Positions 56,524-64,000 of a DNA stretch of 64,000 nt are shown piece by piece. Within the stretch, counting starts at the first letter, position 1, and every line of letters begins with the position of its first letter. The DNA is from Parasedimentitalea huanghaiensis. Lineage in GTDB: Bacteria > Pseudomonadota > Alphaproteobacteria > Rhodobacterales > Rhodobacteraceae. The stretch is taken from assembly GCF_009753675.1 (NCBI RefSeq), contig NZ_WQLV01000004.1:62001-126000 (forward strand), given 5' to 3'. The notes beneath the pieces are model-generated. The model was not told the DNA's origin, searched no databases, and was given only the letters and a program-made list of their open reading frames with translations. The position numbers and the translations under genes are program-made.

Positions 56524-57258
56524 TTATGCGGTGGCGATTTGAGTGCTGCGACGGCGAAGCGCGCCCAAGGAGAACAGTTGGAACGCGATGAATATCGGCA
56601 CAAAGTATTCGGGGAACAGGGCCAGAGGATAGGCGTTGATGATGTTGGGGCTGTCAAAGGCCATCAGCTGCATGAATCCAACCGAAGTGACGATGCCTAG
56701 GCTGACGGCGACAACAAAATCCAATAGTCCAATGATGCTGGCGCGGCGCACCAGTTGTTCGGCGTTTGCGTCCCCACGGCTCAGGGCGCGTGTGGCCTGA
56801 ATAGCTGCGATCCCGGCCATGATGTCTCCGATCCCGGCGGGCAGGGCAAATTGCCAGGGGATAGCCCCCATGGCCCAACCAATCAGGAAGAACCCACCCA
56901 TCAGACGCAGGCTTTGGATGCTGATCAGATGAATATGGTCAAGGCCACCCAGAATGGTCCGTCCAGTTTCCGTCCAACGTCCCAAAGCCCAAAGAAGAAA
57001 TGCGCCGCCTAGCAGGGGCATCAGGGCATAGGGGGGATCGGTGGCTTGCAGCGGTGGCATCAAAATTCCAGCCTTGGCCAGGTTGACGGATAGGGCGTGC
57101 CAGACCCCAAGCAAGACTGCGATACCGCCAATTGCAGCGACGGTCTTGGCCTTGGACAGGCCAGATCGATGGGCGCCAATGGCGATTAAGCCGATGACAA
57201 GGGCAGGCAGGATCACGGCAAATACCTGCACATAGTAGGTTGCGATGGTTTCGAACAT
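56524..57258 (-). CDS. Multi-span membrane protein divergent from an HxlR gene
   Basis: A 244-residue membrane protein with about seven hydrophobic segments spread along its whole length and short loops such as GRWTETGRTILGGLDHIHLI near 93-112. I chose the ATG at 57258 (GGAG 7 nt upstream). I do not recognise the family. It is transcribed divergently from an HxlR regulator and their common gap holds a palindrome, so it is the probable regulated target. Confidence 0.65.
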   Translation of the reverse strand: MFETIATYYVQVFAVILPALVIGLIAIGAHRSGLSKAKTVAAIGGIAVLLGVWHALSVNLAKAGILMPPLQATDPPYALMPLLGGAFLLWALGRWTETGRTILGGLDHIHLISIQSLRLMGGFFLIGWAMGAIPWQFALPAGIGDIMAGIAAIQATRALSRGDANAEQLVRRASIIGLLDFVVAVSLGIVTSVGFMQLMAFDSPNIINAYPLALFPEYFVPIFIAFQLFSLGALRRRSTQIATA

Positions 57259-57301
57259 TGTGGTCTCCGAGCGTTGTGACTTCATTTATTGCAGTGACTA
57301 T

Positions 57302-57326
57302 CAAATGAGAAGTTACTTCACATTTG
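57302..57326. promoter_or_regulatory. 25-bp near-perfect palindrome between membrane protein and HxlR gene
   Basis: CAAATG-A-GAAGT-T-ACTTC-A-CATTTG is symmetric except for one pair of positions flanking the inner arms. It lies in the 93-bp divergent gap, 25 bp ahead of the HxlR start, and is the likely operator of that regulator. Confidence 0.7.
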
Positions 57327-57351
57327 CAAGGCTCGTTCCTAAATAAAGTGC

Positions 57352-57678
57352 ATGGACGATGACAAACGCCGAAATTGCCCGATCCAACGGGCATCGAATG
57401 TGATGGGCGACCAGTGGTCGTTGCTGATCCTGCGTGAGTTCTTCTTAGAGGGTTCGCGAAGGTTTCAGGACTTGCAGGATGTGCTGGGGGTCTCACCCAA
57501 TACTCTGTCCGGTCGGTTGCGTAAGCTGGAAGAGGGCGGCGTGCTGGAGCGTCGCAATTATTCGCAAAACCCGCCGCGCTGGGAATATCACTTGACCGAT
57601 AGTGGGCAGGCGCTTGGTCCAATGATGTCGGCGCTTCGCGTTTGGGGCGCGGAACACACGCCTGACCTGCTGGATTGA
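57352..57678 (+). CDS. HxlR-family transcriptional regulator, second
   Basis: A 108-residue HxlR protein: CPIQRASNVMGDQWSLLILR near 8-27 with the family's N-terminal cysteine, FQDLQDVLGVSPNTLSGRLR near 38-57 as the recognition helix, and the wing ERRNYSQNPPRWEYHLTDSG near 64-84. Single-cysteine HxlR members sense electrophiles or disulfides. It is divergent from the seven-segment membrane protein with the palindrome between them. Confidence 0.88.
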   Translation: MDDDKRRNCPIQRASNVMGDQWSLLILREFFLEGSRRFQDLQDVLGVSPNTLSGRLRKLEEGGVLERRNYSQNPPRWEYHLTDSGQALGPMMSALRVWGAEHTPDLLD

Positions 57679-57773
57679 AGTGGCTGAATTTACATAACTA
57701 AACTTGAGGGCTGAACTTCGTATGCGCGATGCGCAGCCTATGAAGGCAGCGCATCGGAAAATGCGTTTGGTTT

Positions 57774-58172
57774 CTATGGGAACTTTCGGTGGATCAATCC
57801 CAATAGGACACCAAACAGCACAAATTGGGTCGCACTGGCTAATGCCTCAACCCGGATCCAGGCCATGATTGACGGCACAGTGTATTTGGCCGGTTCCGTC
57901 AGCACAATATAGGAGGCCAAAAACAGGCCAAACGCCAAAGAAATGGTCATCGCATCACGCAGGCTTGGCTGTGACGGGGCCCATCGCGACAGAGCAAGGC
58001 TCAGGATGAACCCTTGAATGATCATCACGGTAAATCCCATCGGCATTATGGGAGCCTCTCGCAGGAAGCCCATTGCAGCAAAGTGGTCTGCATTCAGCAC
58101 AAAGTGTGACAACCCCTGCACCGCAAAAGTGACCGCCATAAAGGCAAGAACGGAAATCAAGTGTTTGGTCAT
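57774..58172 (-). CDS. Small membrane protein paired with the VOC gene
   Basis: A 132-residue protein with four hydrophobic segments (about 5-25, 47-65, 73-92, 108-126). I do not recognise the family. It overlaps the upstream VOC gene by 4 bp (ATGA), so the two form an operon, probably under the divergent HxlR gene at 58614. Confidence 0.68.
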   Translation of the reverse strand: MTKHLISVLAFMAVTFAVQGLSHFVLNADHFAAMGFLREAPIMPMGFTVMIIQGFILSLALSRWAPSQPSLRDAMTISLAFGLFLASYIVLTEPAKYTVPSIMAWIRVEALASATQFVLFGVLLGLIHRKFP

Positions 58173-58522
58173 GGCTTGGTCATTTCACCCCGTTTCCACA
58201 ACGCCAACGGAGCGCCACCCGGATCTTGCATGAATGTGGCTGTTCCGGCGGGACCTATTAGGTTCTTTGCAATGATCTTTGCGCCATTTGTGACGGCATT
58301 GGCCACGGCTGGTTCCAGATCCTCGACTTCGATGTAAGGGACCCATCCGCTGACACCGTCCATGCTGTCACAGGTCGCCGCAAAGGGCAGTTCGCCCTCA
58401 TCCGTCAAAAAGGTCATTGGGCCGATGTCATTGGCCGACCAACCGAATGTCTTGCTCAGAAAGTCGGTCGTTTCGTCTCGCGTCGCTCCGATGTTGTCAA
58501 ACCATACAAAGGGTGAGGGCAT
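58169..58522 (-). CDS. VOC-family (glyoxalase-like) protein
   Basis: A 117-residue protein of the vicinal oxygen chelate fold: FVWFDNIGATRDETTDFLSK near 5-24, GWVPYIEVEDLEPAVANAVT near 59-78, then GAKIIAKNLIGPAGTATFMQ and DPGGAPLALWK near 101-111. The family includes glyoxalases, dioxygenases and antibiotic-binding proteins; the reaction cannot be told. Start at the ATG at 58522 with GGAG upstream. Confidence 0.83.
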   Translation of the reverse strand: MPSPFVWFDNIGATRDETTDFLSKTFGWSANDIGPMTFLTDEGELPFAATCDSMDGVSGWVPYIEVEDLEPAVANAVTNGAKIIAKNLIGPAGTATFMQDPGGAPLALWKRGEMTKP

Positions 58523-58546
58523 TTCGTTCTCCGATTCACTTTTATT

Positions 58547-58588
58547 TTGCAAGTGGATTGTCGAGCGGGCGCTTTCAAATTGCAAGTG
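58547..58588. promoter_or_regulatory. TTGCAAGTG direct repeats in the VOC-HxlR divergent gap
   Basis: TTGCAAGTG occurs at 58547-58555 and again at 58580-58588, exactly 33 bp apart (about three helical turns), within the 91-bp divergent gap. The spacing fits cooperative binding of a regulator on one DNA face, most likely the adjacent HxlR protein. Confidence 0.5.
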
Positions 58589-58613
58589 AAAATATTTCTG
58601 TTAGTCTTTCGAT

Positions 58614-59054
58614 ATGAAAAAGTCAGATAAAATCAGGTGGTCGGGGTGCCCTGTTCGCTATGCAGCTGGAGTTTTTGGCGACAAGTGGTGCTTTGTCTTG
58701 CTGCGGGACATTCTACTGCATGGTAAGCGGTACTACGGAGAGTTCGCCGCTTCGGAAGAGGGGATATCGACGAATATTCTGGCGGATCGGCTGTCACGGC
58801 TGGAAGGTGATGACATGTTGACGCGTCATGTTGACCCCAACAAGCGAAGCAAAGTTTTCTATCTTCCGACACGCAAAGCGCGCGCCTTGTTGCCTGCATT
58901 CCTTGGTATGATGGTTTGGGCGACTGAGTTTGATGAAAACACCGAGGCTCCGGCATCCTTTGCCAAGGCATTTCGCGAGGATCCCAAGGCGGCTATTGCC
59001 TGGTATGAGGCTGAAATCGACCGCGTCAACGCAGGGCTGGAGTATTCTTCCTGA
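58614..59054 (+). CDS. HxlR-family transcriptional regulator, third
   Basis: A 146-residue HxlR protein: CPVRYAAGVFGDKWCFVLLR near 12-31, then GEFAASEEGISTNILADRLS and the wing HVDPNKRSKVFYLPTRKARAL. It extends about 30 residues beyond most members with a helical tail (AFREDPKAAIAWYEAEIDRV). Two cysteines lie in the N-terminal helix region. It is divergent from the VOC-membrane protein operon. Confidence 0.87.
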   Translation: MKKSDKIRWSGCPVRYAAGVFGDKWCFVLLRDILLHGKRYYGEFAASEEGISTNILADRLSRLEGDDMLTRHVDPNKRSKVFYLPTRKARALLPAFLGMMVWATEFDENTEAPASFAKAFREDPKAAIAWYEAEIDRVNAGLEYSS

Positions 59055-59161
59055 TAATGATTGTGGGTCGTCGATAAATTTACACCATGGGAACGTGACC
59101 ACTTGGCGATGGCTTGCGGCAAGGCTAAGAAGGGCGTCCAACAGACCCTCAGGAGGCCGCC

Positions 59162-61501
59162 GTGGACACCGTCACCCGCATCGCCCAAACCATTGCCCGC
59201 GAAATCAGCGCCACGCCAAAACAGGTCAGTTCGGCCGTAACGTTACTTGACGAGGGATCAACGGTTCCTTTCATCGCGCGCTACCGCAAAGAGGTGACGG
59301 GGGGCTTGGATGACACCCAGCTGCGGACACTGGACGAGCGGCTGACCTACCTGCGCGAGCTAGAGGCGCGGCGGGTTTCTATCCTTGAGGCGATCAAATC
59401 GCAGGACAAGCTGACCGCGGATCTGGCAACCTCGATCTCTGGTGCCGAAACCAAGGCGCAGTTGGAAGATATCTATCTGCCGTACAAGAAAAAACGCCGC
59501 ACCAAGGCGATGATTGCGCGCGAAAATGGGTTGGAAGCATTGGCCGAAGCGATCCTGGCTGATCGTATGGCGACGCCCGAGGCCTTGGCCGAAAACTATC
59601 TGAATGAAGCGGTTGAGACTGTGAAAGATGCCTTGAACGGTGCGCGGGACATTCTGGTGGAACGGCTGACGGAAAACGCGGTCCTGTTAGGAAATCTGCG
59701 TGGTTTCATGCAGAAAGAGGCCCTGTTGACGGCGCGAGTTGTGGATGGGCAGCAAGACAAGGGCGCCAAGTTCTCGGACTATTTCGATCACCGCGAGCGC
59801 TGGGCGGATGTGCCGTCGCACCGGGCACTGGCAATGCTGCGCGGATCGAACGAAGGCGTACTGACGCTGGATATCGGCCCCGAGCCCGAAGAGGGAGCGG
59901 TAAGAGCTGAAAACATGGTCGCTGCGCAGTTGCAGGCTGGAGGCAACGGGCCTGGCGATGTCTGGTTGCGCAAGATCGCTGGCTGGGCCTGGCGGGTGAA
60001 GCTGAGCCTGTCGATGATGTTGGAACTGATGAGCGAATTGCGTTCGCGTTCGCAGGATGAGGCAATAAAGGTCTTTGCCCGCAATCTAAAGGACCTGCTG
60101 TTTGCAGCCCCGGCCGGTGCGCGACCGACTCTTGGGTTGGACCCGGGCATTCGCACCGGCGTTAAGGCGGCGGTGGTTGATGCAACCGGGAAATTGGTGG
60201 CCACGGAAACGCTGTACCCGTTTCAGCCCAAGAACGATCTGCGCGGGTCGCAGGTGTCGATCCTGAAACTGATTGCGGAACACGGGGTCGAGCTGGTTGC
60301 CATAGGCAATGGCACCGCCAGCCGTGAGACCGAACGCATGGTGGCAGAGGTGATCAAACACCTGCCTGCCAAGGTGAAGAAACCAACCAAGGTTGTGGTG
60401 TCTGAGGCGGGGGCCTCGGTCTATTCAGCGTCGGAACTGGCGGCGCGGGAATTCCCCGATTTGGATGTTTCTTTGCGCGGGGCTGTGTCGATTGCGCGGC
60501 GCTTGCAGGATCCTCTGGCCGAACTGGTCAAGATTGAACCTAAGTCGATTGGCGTTGGCCAGTATCAGCATGATGTGGACCAGCATCAGCTGACAAAATC
60601 GCTGGAGGCAGTGATTGAAGATGTTGTGAACGGTGTGGGCGTTGATCTGAATATGGCCTCGGCGCCGCTGCTGGCGCATGTGTCGGGGCTGGGGCCAGGA
60701 CTGGCCGAGGCAATTGTGGCGCATCGGGATATGAACGGTGCCTTTATCTCGCGCAGGGAATTGTTGAAAGTGGCGCGCCTGGGGCCAAAGGCGTTTGAGC
60801 AATGTGCAGGGTTTCTGCGCATTCGCGATGGTAAGGAGCCGCTGGATGCCTCGTCCGTTCATCCCGAAAGCTATAAGGTTGCGCGCCAGATCATAGCCGC
60901 CTGTGGGCGGGACATTCGTCAGATCATGGGCGACGACACGGCGCTGAAACGCCTGCGGGCCGAGGATTTTGTCGGGGGGGATGTAGGTCTGCCAACTGTC
61001 CGTGATATTCTGGCGGAACTTGAGAAGCCGGGCCGTGACCCGCGCCCCAGCTTTGTCACAGCGAGTTTCGCTGACGGGGTGGAAGACATCAAAGATCTCA
61101 AACCGGGTATGGTGCTGGAAGGCACCGTGACCAATGTTGCGGCCTTTGGCGCTTTTGTGGATATCGGCGTGCACCAAGACGGGTTGGTGCATGTCAGTCA
61201 GTTGGCTGACAAGTTTGTCAAAGACCCGCATGAGGTGGTGAAGACTGGGGCTGTGGTCAAAGTTACCGTGACCGAGATCGATGTACCGCGCAAACGCATT
61301 GGTCTGACCATGCGCAAGGATGGTGGCGCCTCGGCGCGAGTTGACCGCAATGCGCGCGGGACCGGTGGGGGTAAGGCTGCAGAGCGTGGTAAACCGCGTG
61401 GCAAACAGCAAATGTCTGCTGGACCAAAAGGGCAAAAGAGCAAACAAGACAGTGGTGGCGCTCTGGGTGCTGCGCTGATGAATGCGATGAAGAAACGTTA
61501 G
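59162..61501 (+). CDS. tex: Transcription accessory protein Tex
   Basis: A 779-residue Tex protein. The N-terminal region has [20 protein letters not shown] near 27-46 and [19 protein letters not shown] near 99-117. The YqgF/RNaseH-like domain starts at [20 protein letters not shown] near 328-347, followed by [20 protein letters not shown] and helix-hairpin-helix repeats. A C-terminal S1 RNA-binding domain lies near 645-715 ([20 protein letters not shown]). The tail is basic and disordered. The start is GTG with AGGAGG upstream. Tex binds nucleic acid and affects transcription. Confidence 0.95.
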   Translation: MDTVTRIAQTIAREISATPKQVSSAVTLLDEGSTVPFIARYRKEVTGGLDDTQLRTLDERLTYLRELEARRVSILEAIKSQDKLTADLATSISGAETKAQLEDIYLPYKKKRRTKAMIARENGLEALAEAILADRMATPEALAENYLNEAVETVKDALNGARDILVERLTENAVLLGNLRGFMQKEALLTARVVDGQQDKGAKFSDYFDHRERWADVPSHRALAMLRGSNEGVLTLDIGPEPEEGAVRAENMVAAQLQAGGNGPGDVWLRKIAGWAWRVKLSLSMMLELMSELRSRSQDEAIKVFARNLKDLLFAAPAGARPTLGLDPGIRTGVKAAVVDATGKLVATETLYPFQPKNDLRGSQVSILKLIAEHGVELVAIGNGTASRETERMVAEVIKHLPAKVKKPTKVVVSEAGASVYSASELAAREFPDLDVSLRGAVSIARRLQDPLAELVKIEPKSIGVGQYQHDVDQHQLTKSLEAVIEDVVNGVGVDLNMASAPLLAHVSGLGPGLAEAIVAHRDMNGAFISRRELLKVARLGPKAFEQCAGFLRIRDGKEPLDASSVHPESYKVARQIIAACGRDIRQIMGDDTALKRLRAEDFVGGDVGLPTVRDILAELEKPGRDPRPSFVTASFADGVEDIKDLKPGMVLEGTVTNVAAFGAFVDIGVHQDGLVHVSQLADKFVKDPHEVVKTGAVVKVTVTEIDVPRKRIGLTMRKDGGASARVDRNARGTGGGKAAERGKPRGKQQMSAGPKGQKSKQDSGGALGAALMNAMKKR

Positions 61502-61558
61502 ACATGCGGATTGGCCAGTTTAGCCTGTAGGGTTGACCCGTCCTGCTAGTAAAAACAG

Positions 61559-61584
61559 CGGCAGGGCCTTAGCTCTGCCGTTTT
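61559..61584 (+). terminator. Terminator after tex
   Basis: CGGCAGGGC and GCTCTGCCG pair around CTTA with one G-U, followed by TTTTATTG. It ends the tex transcript 58 nt after the stop. Confidence 0.85.
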
Positions 61585-61614
61585 ATTGTGTAGAAACGTT
61601 GCCGAAAATGAGAG

Positions 61615-62907
61615 CTAGGTTGGACCCAGCTGTGGACCTTCGGTGGTGAATGTTACCTTATGACCGAGGTTGATTTCATCACGAAACAAATCGGCAATGA
61701 TCTGCAGCGCATCGGCACGACCACGAGCGGCAAAGCGACTGGGAGACGTGATTCTGGCATTGTTGTCAAATCCGTCGGCGGCATGGGCCCAGACCATCGG
61801 GTGCAACTCTTGCAAATGGTCACAGATCAACCAGTCAGCCGCTTTTGCAATCTGCATGCGTGGCATGTCCGATGGTTCGCTAAGACCAAGCCCCGCAGTT
61901 AGGGCAACCGAGCAATACGAGGCAAGCAGGTTGATCATTTCCTGGTTTGGTCGGGTCGCAACGATGTCACGCAATCCATCCAGAAAAAAATCAACATCGA
62001 CCTGGGCGCAAACCTGTTCATCATGAATCAAGGCATCAAAGTAGACCCAGGTATATCCCCCTGCACCCCAGGTACTTTCAGTGCGCGAGGCGGTGCGGCG
62101 GGCCTCCAGTTCAAGTGCCGGGTATGATCCAAACCAACGGGGTAACATATGGTTGCCAAGGGCGCGCATGTGGCGATTGTTCTGCGGATCCAGGTCGATC
62201 AGGAGTTCATAGTCATTGGCAACGCAAAGGGTGTCATCACGTCGGCCGGGTAAGAGCGCGCATTTGGCGGCCGCCAGCATTGGGCTGTCGAGCTTGCCGG
62301 TATCATACGGTGCCAGCAGGGCACTGGCGCGATCAAAATGTGCTGCGCAGCGGCGGCGATTTGCGGCAGGTACGATGGTTTCCCACCCGGTACCGCGCCA
62401 CGTCCAGCCAATGTCGATATGTGCCAGGGCTACGACTGCGGCCAAATAGGGATCATCACGATGAGATTGCCGCACAGCCTCAAACGCCATAATGCCGTCG
62501 ATCAGCGGCCTAGCATCTGCCTTGTGGCCCTCACTGAGCGCATGTTCAACAGCATTGATCACATCCGCGCGGGCGCCAAAGGCAAGGAGCTCCGCAATTG
62601 GCATCCCGCCATGAGTTTTGTCGCGGGCCAAGTCCGCCGTTTTGATTTCAGCTGAAAGTTCGTCCCAGCGCTCTTGGCGAGCGAGAAATTGCCCTTGTGT
62701 CTGTGCTGCGCGGCAGGCGACATCATCGGCGCTGTGTTCCATCACTGGAATGGACAGGCTGTCTTCGGGGTGTGAAGTGGGAAAAGTCGTCTCTACGGGG
62801 ACGGCCACAGCAGCGGGTGGCGTCTTTTTCAACAGGCTGAAACGATCACCAAAGGAATTGATCAATCGGGAAAGGGTATCCCGTGCCTGTTGAGAAGGGT
62901 TGAGCAT
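61615..62907 (-). CDS. Hypothetical protein of 430 residues
   Basis: I do not recognise the family. The protein is soluble in appearance: no membrane segment, an N-terminal low-complexity part (about 1-60) and a helical body with regularly spaced Ala, Asp and Trp (VVALAHIDIGWTWRGTGWE near 158-176; MRALGNHMLPRWFGSYPALE near 250-269), which suggests repeat-type helical packing. I prefer the ATG at 62907 over a TTG at 62952. Confidence 0.62.
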   Translation of the reverse strand: MLNPSQQARDTLSRLINSFGDRFSLLKKTPPAAVAVPVETTFPTSHPEDSLSIPVMEHSADDVACRAAQTQGQFLARQERWDELSAEIKTADLARDKTHGGMPIAELLAFGARADVINAVEHALSEGHKADARPLIDGIMAFEAVRQSHRDDPYLAAVVALAHIDIGWTWRGTGWETIVPAANRRRCAAHFDRASALLAPYDTGKLDSPMLAAAKCALLPGRRDDTLCVANDYELLIDLDPQNNRHMRALGNHMLPRWFGSYPALELEARRTASRTESTWGAGGYTWVYFDALIHDEQVCAQVDVDFFLDGLRDIVATRPNQEMINLLASYCSVALTAGLGLSEPSDMPRMQIAKAADWLICDHLQELHPMVWAHAADGFDNNARITSPSRFAARGRADALQIIADLFRDEINLGHKVTFTTEGPQLGPT

Positions 62908-63058
62908 AAGCAATATCCGATGAGTTGGCAGCAGCAAGTATTCGTCTGGCAACCATCACCCGGCATTGGGGCGCAAAAAGGGCAAGGATGGGGAGTTCAG
63001 GTTTTGAATTGGGGTAATCGCGTGACATTTTATGAAAGGCCCGCAGTAGTGCACCGGG

Positions 63059-63493
63059 TCAGAACACCGTGAAGTGATGTCGTTCTGTCTGCACCCCGCG
63101 CAATTGTAGCGCGTTTTCCAACATAAGATGTGGCGGCAAAACCTGTGGGGGCAAGCGCAGTTTGTCGCCGGAGGTCAGGATCAGAGTGACGCGCACCGAA
63201 AAATCCCAACGGGTGTCAAACCGGACTAAGTTGATCTGATCCAGGGTCACGCTATCTGAAAGCTGTCCGCTACGCCAAATGACTTGGGTGGCATCAAGCG
63301 TCAGTTCCGAGCGGGTGTTGCGCCATAGGTCCCAAAGCGCTGGTAGGGTGGGCAGTGCCAAGAATGCGACGGCCCACCAACTGGCCTGCAAAACAACGAC
63401 GGCAAACGTTAAGGTTGTATAAATCCCCACCAACGCCACACAGAGCTTTACTGTGCGTGCTTGTCTGGTGAAGTGGCAGGGAGCTTTGGTCAA
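63059..63493 (-). CDS. Two-helix membrane protein with PH-like domain
   Basis: A 144-residue protein. Two hydrophobic helices (about 17-36 and 39-56) are followed by a beta-rich segment (SELTLDATQVIWRSGQLSDS, then FDFSVRV-type strands) resembling bacterial PH (bPH2/YdbS-like) domains. I cannot name the family firmly. It lies 35 bp downstream of the last gene in the window and 106 bp upstream of the 430-residue gene, all on the minus strand. Confidence 0.6.
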   Translation of the reverse strand: MTKAPCHFTRQARTVKLCVALVGIYTTLTFAVVVLQASWWAVAFLALPTLPALWDLWRNTRSELTLDATQVIWRSGQLSDSVTLDQINLVRFDTRWDFSVRVTLILTSGDKLRLPPQVLPPHLMLENALQLRGVQTERHHFTVF

Positions 63494-63528
63494 GTTTACT
63501 CTGTGTTGTGACGGTTAAAGGGAGGAGC

Positions 63529-63981
63529 TTATCGCCCGGAGATCTTAAAAGCGATACGAAGATCTTCCAGCGCTTCTTTTTGGCGTTGACTTAAACCAGA
63601 TGGCGGCAGGCTACCTTTGATCACCTCCATCAGCGGAGGCAGTATTTCTGCCCCGCCGAGTTTATAAGTCTTGCGGGCCAGTCGGGACACAGCAGTATCA
63701 GCACCACCACATTGCGAAACGAGCCAACGGCCCAGAACCAGTGCCTCTTCGGCCGAGGGTCGATCCATGTCCAACTGTTGTTGTAGCTGAACGATTAAGT
63801 CGTCTCGCTGGTCCTGTGTGGGTAATCCATCCAGTTCCTGAAACGCCATGGTCAGAGCTGCGATGGCCAGGTTGGCATCGTCGATGTTTTCAACGGGGTG
63901 CACATCGGTCTGACGGTGAAAGCCGAACCGGCGGGCGGCCAGTCGCACGTCGTTGGCCATATCGACAATGTCTCCAGCCAT
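63529..63981 (-). CDS. Hypothetical helical protein at window edge
   Basis: A 150-residue soluble helical protein (IAALTMAFQELDGLPTQDQR near 41-60; LVLGRWLVSQCGG near 81-93). I do not recognise a domain; TerB-like proteins have a similar all-helical make-up. The frame stays open to the right edge of the window (upstream residues would read ARNTAH), and no ribosome site precedes the ATG at 63981, so the true start may lie beyond 64000. Confidence 0.55.
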   Translation of the reverse strand: MAGDIVDMANDVRLAARRFGFHRQTDVHPVENIDDANLAIAALTMAFQELDGLPTQDQRDDLIVQLQQQLDMDRPSAEEALVLGRWLVSQCGGADTAVSRLARKTYKLGGAEILPPLMEVIKGSLPPSGLSQRQKEALEDLRIAFKISGR

Positions 63982-64000
63982 ATGGGCAGTGTTGCGAGCG

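Overview
This window is a chromosomal segment of an alphaproteobacterium of the family Rhodobacteraceae, most likely a marine Roseobacter-group organism. The evidence is the gene content and order: the division and cell wall (dcw) cluster with the FtsA, FtsZ, MraZ, LpxC and BamD sequences typical of the family, DUF2484 proteins between murC and murB, a CcaF1-type DUF1127 gene followed by CUCCUCCC-loop small RNAs, and cobS/cobT chelatase genes. No rRNA, tRNA, CRISPR array, insertion sequence or phage gene was found.

Layout. 1-4,293 holds the start of pyruvate carboxylase, an FMN-dependent alpha-hydroxy-acid dehydrogenase and a UvrD/PcrA helicase. 4,624-5,029 (minus strand) is a DUF1127 gene followed by four hairpins with a CUCCUCCC loop, closely resembling the Rhodobacter CcaF1-CcsR ('cuckoo' RNA) locus; the last hairpin is also the terminator. 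5,325-6,389 is mrp. 6,822-7,096 is a structured, terminator-ended leader upstream of mraZ, resembling the sRNA UpsM of Rhodobacter.

7,149-29,628 is the dcw cluster: mraZ-rsmH-ftsL-ftsI-murE-murF-mraY, then glsA on the opposite strand, murD, an opposite-strand flavoprotein, ftsW-murG-murC, three small membrane proteins, murB, a structured 280-bp gap, then ddl-ftsQ-ftsA-ftsZ. lpxC, bamD, recN and a ClC channel gene follow. These genes build lipid-linked peptidoglycan precursor (murE, murF, mraY, murD, murG, murC, murB, ddl), polymerise septal wall (ftsW, ftsI), assemble the Z ring (ftsA, ftsZ, ftsQ, ftsL) and support the outer membrane (lpxC, bamD).

35,392-64,000 is more mixed. It contains a LysR regulator, DUF427, aminopeptidase P, the cobS/cobT operon with a small secreted protein between the two genes, a DUF1326-DUF2182-GYD set, a DEAD-box helicase, an HxlR regulator and EamA transporter sharing a 19-bp-arm perfect palindrome, a coiled-coil membrane protein, a J-domain protein, BolA and a DUF4177 protein. 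Next come two genes that look frameshifted: one of unknown function broken at a nine-G run, and a GNAT acetyltransferase. PepT, GatB, two more HxlR regulators with divergent targets, Tex and three uncharacterised genes finish the window.

The strongest leads for new biology are the four-hairpin RNA cluster, the mraZ leader RNA, the small membrane proteins inside the dcw cluster, the secreted protein embedded in the cobS-cobT operon, and the G9-interrupted gene. The first two match systems described in Rhodobacter sphaeroides, so their novelty is conservation in another genus.
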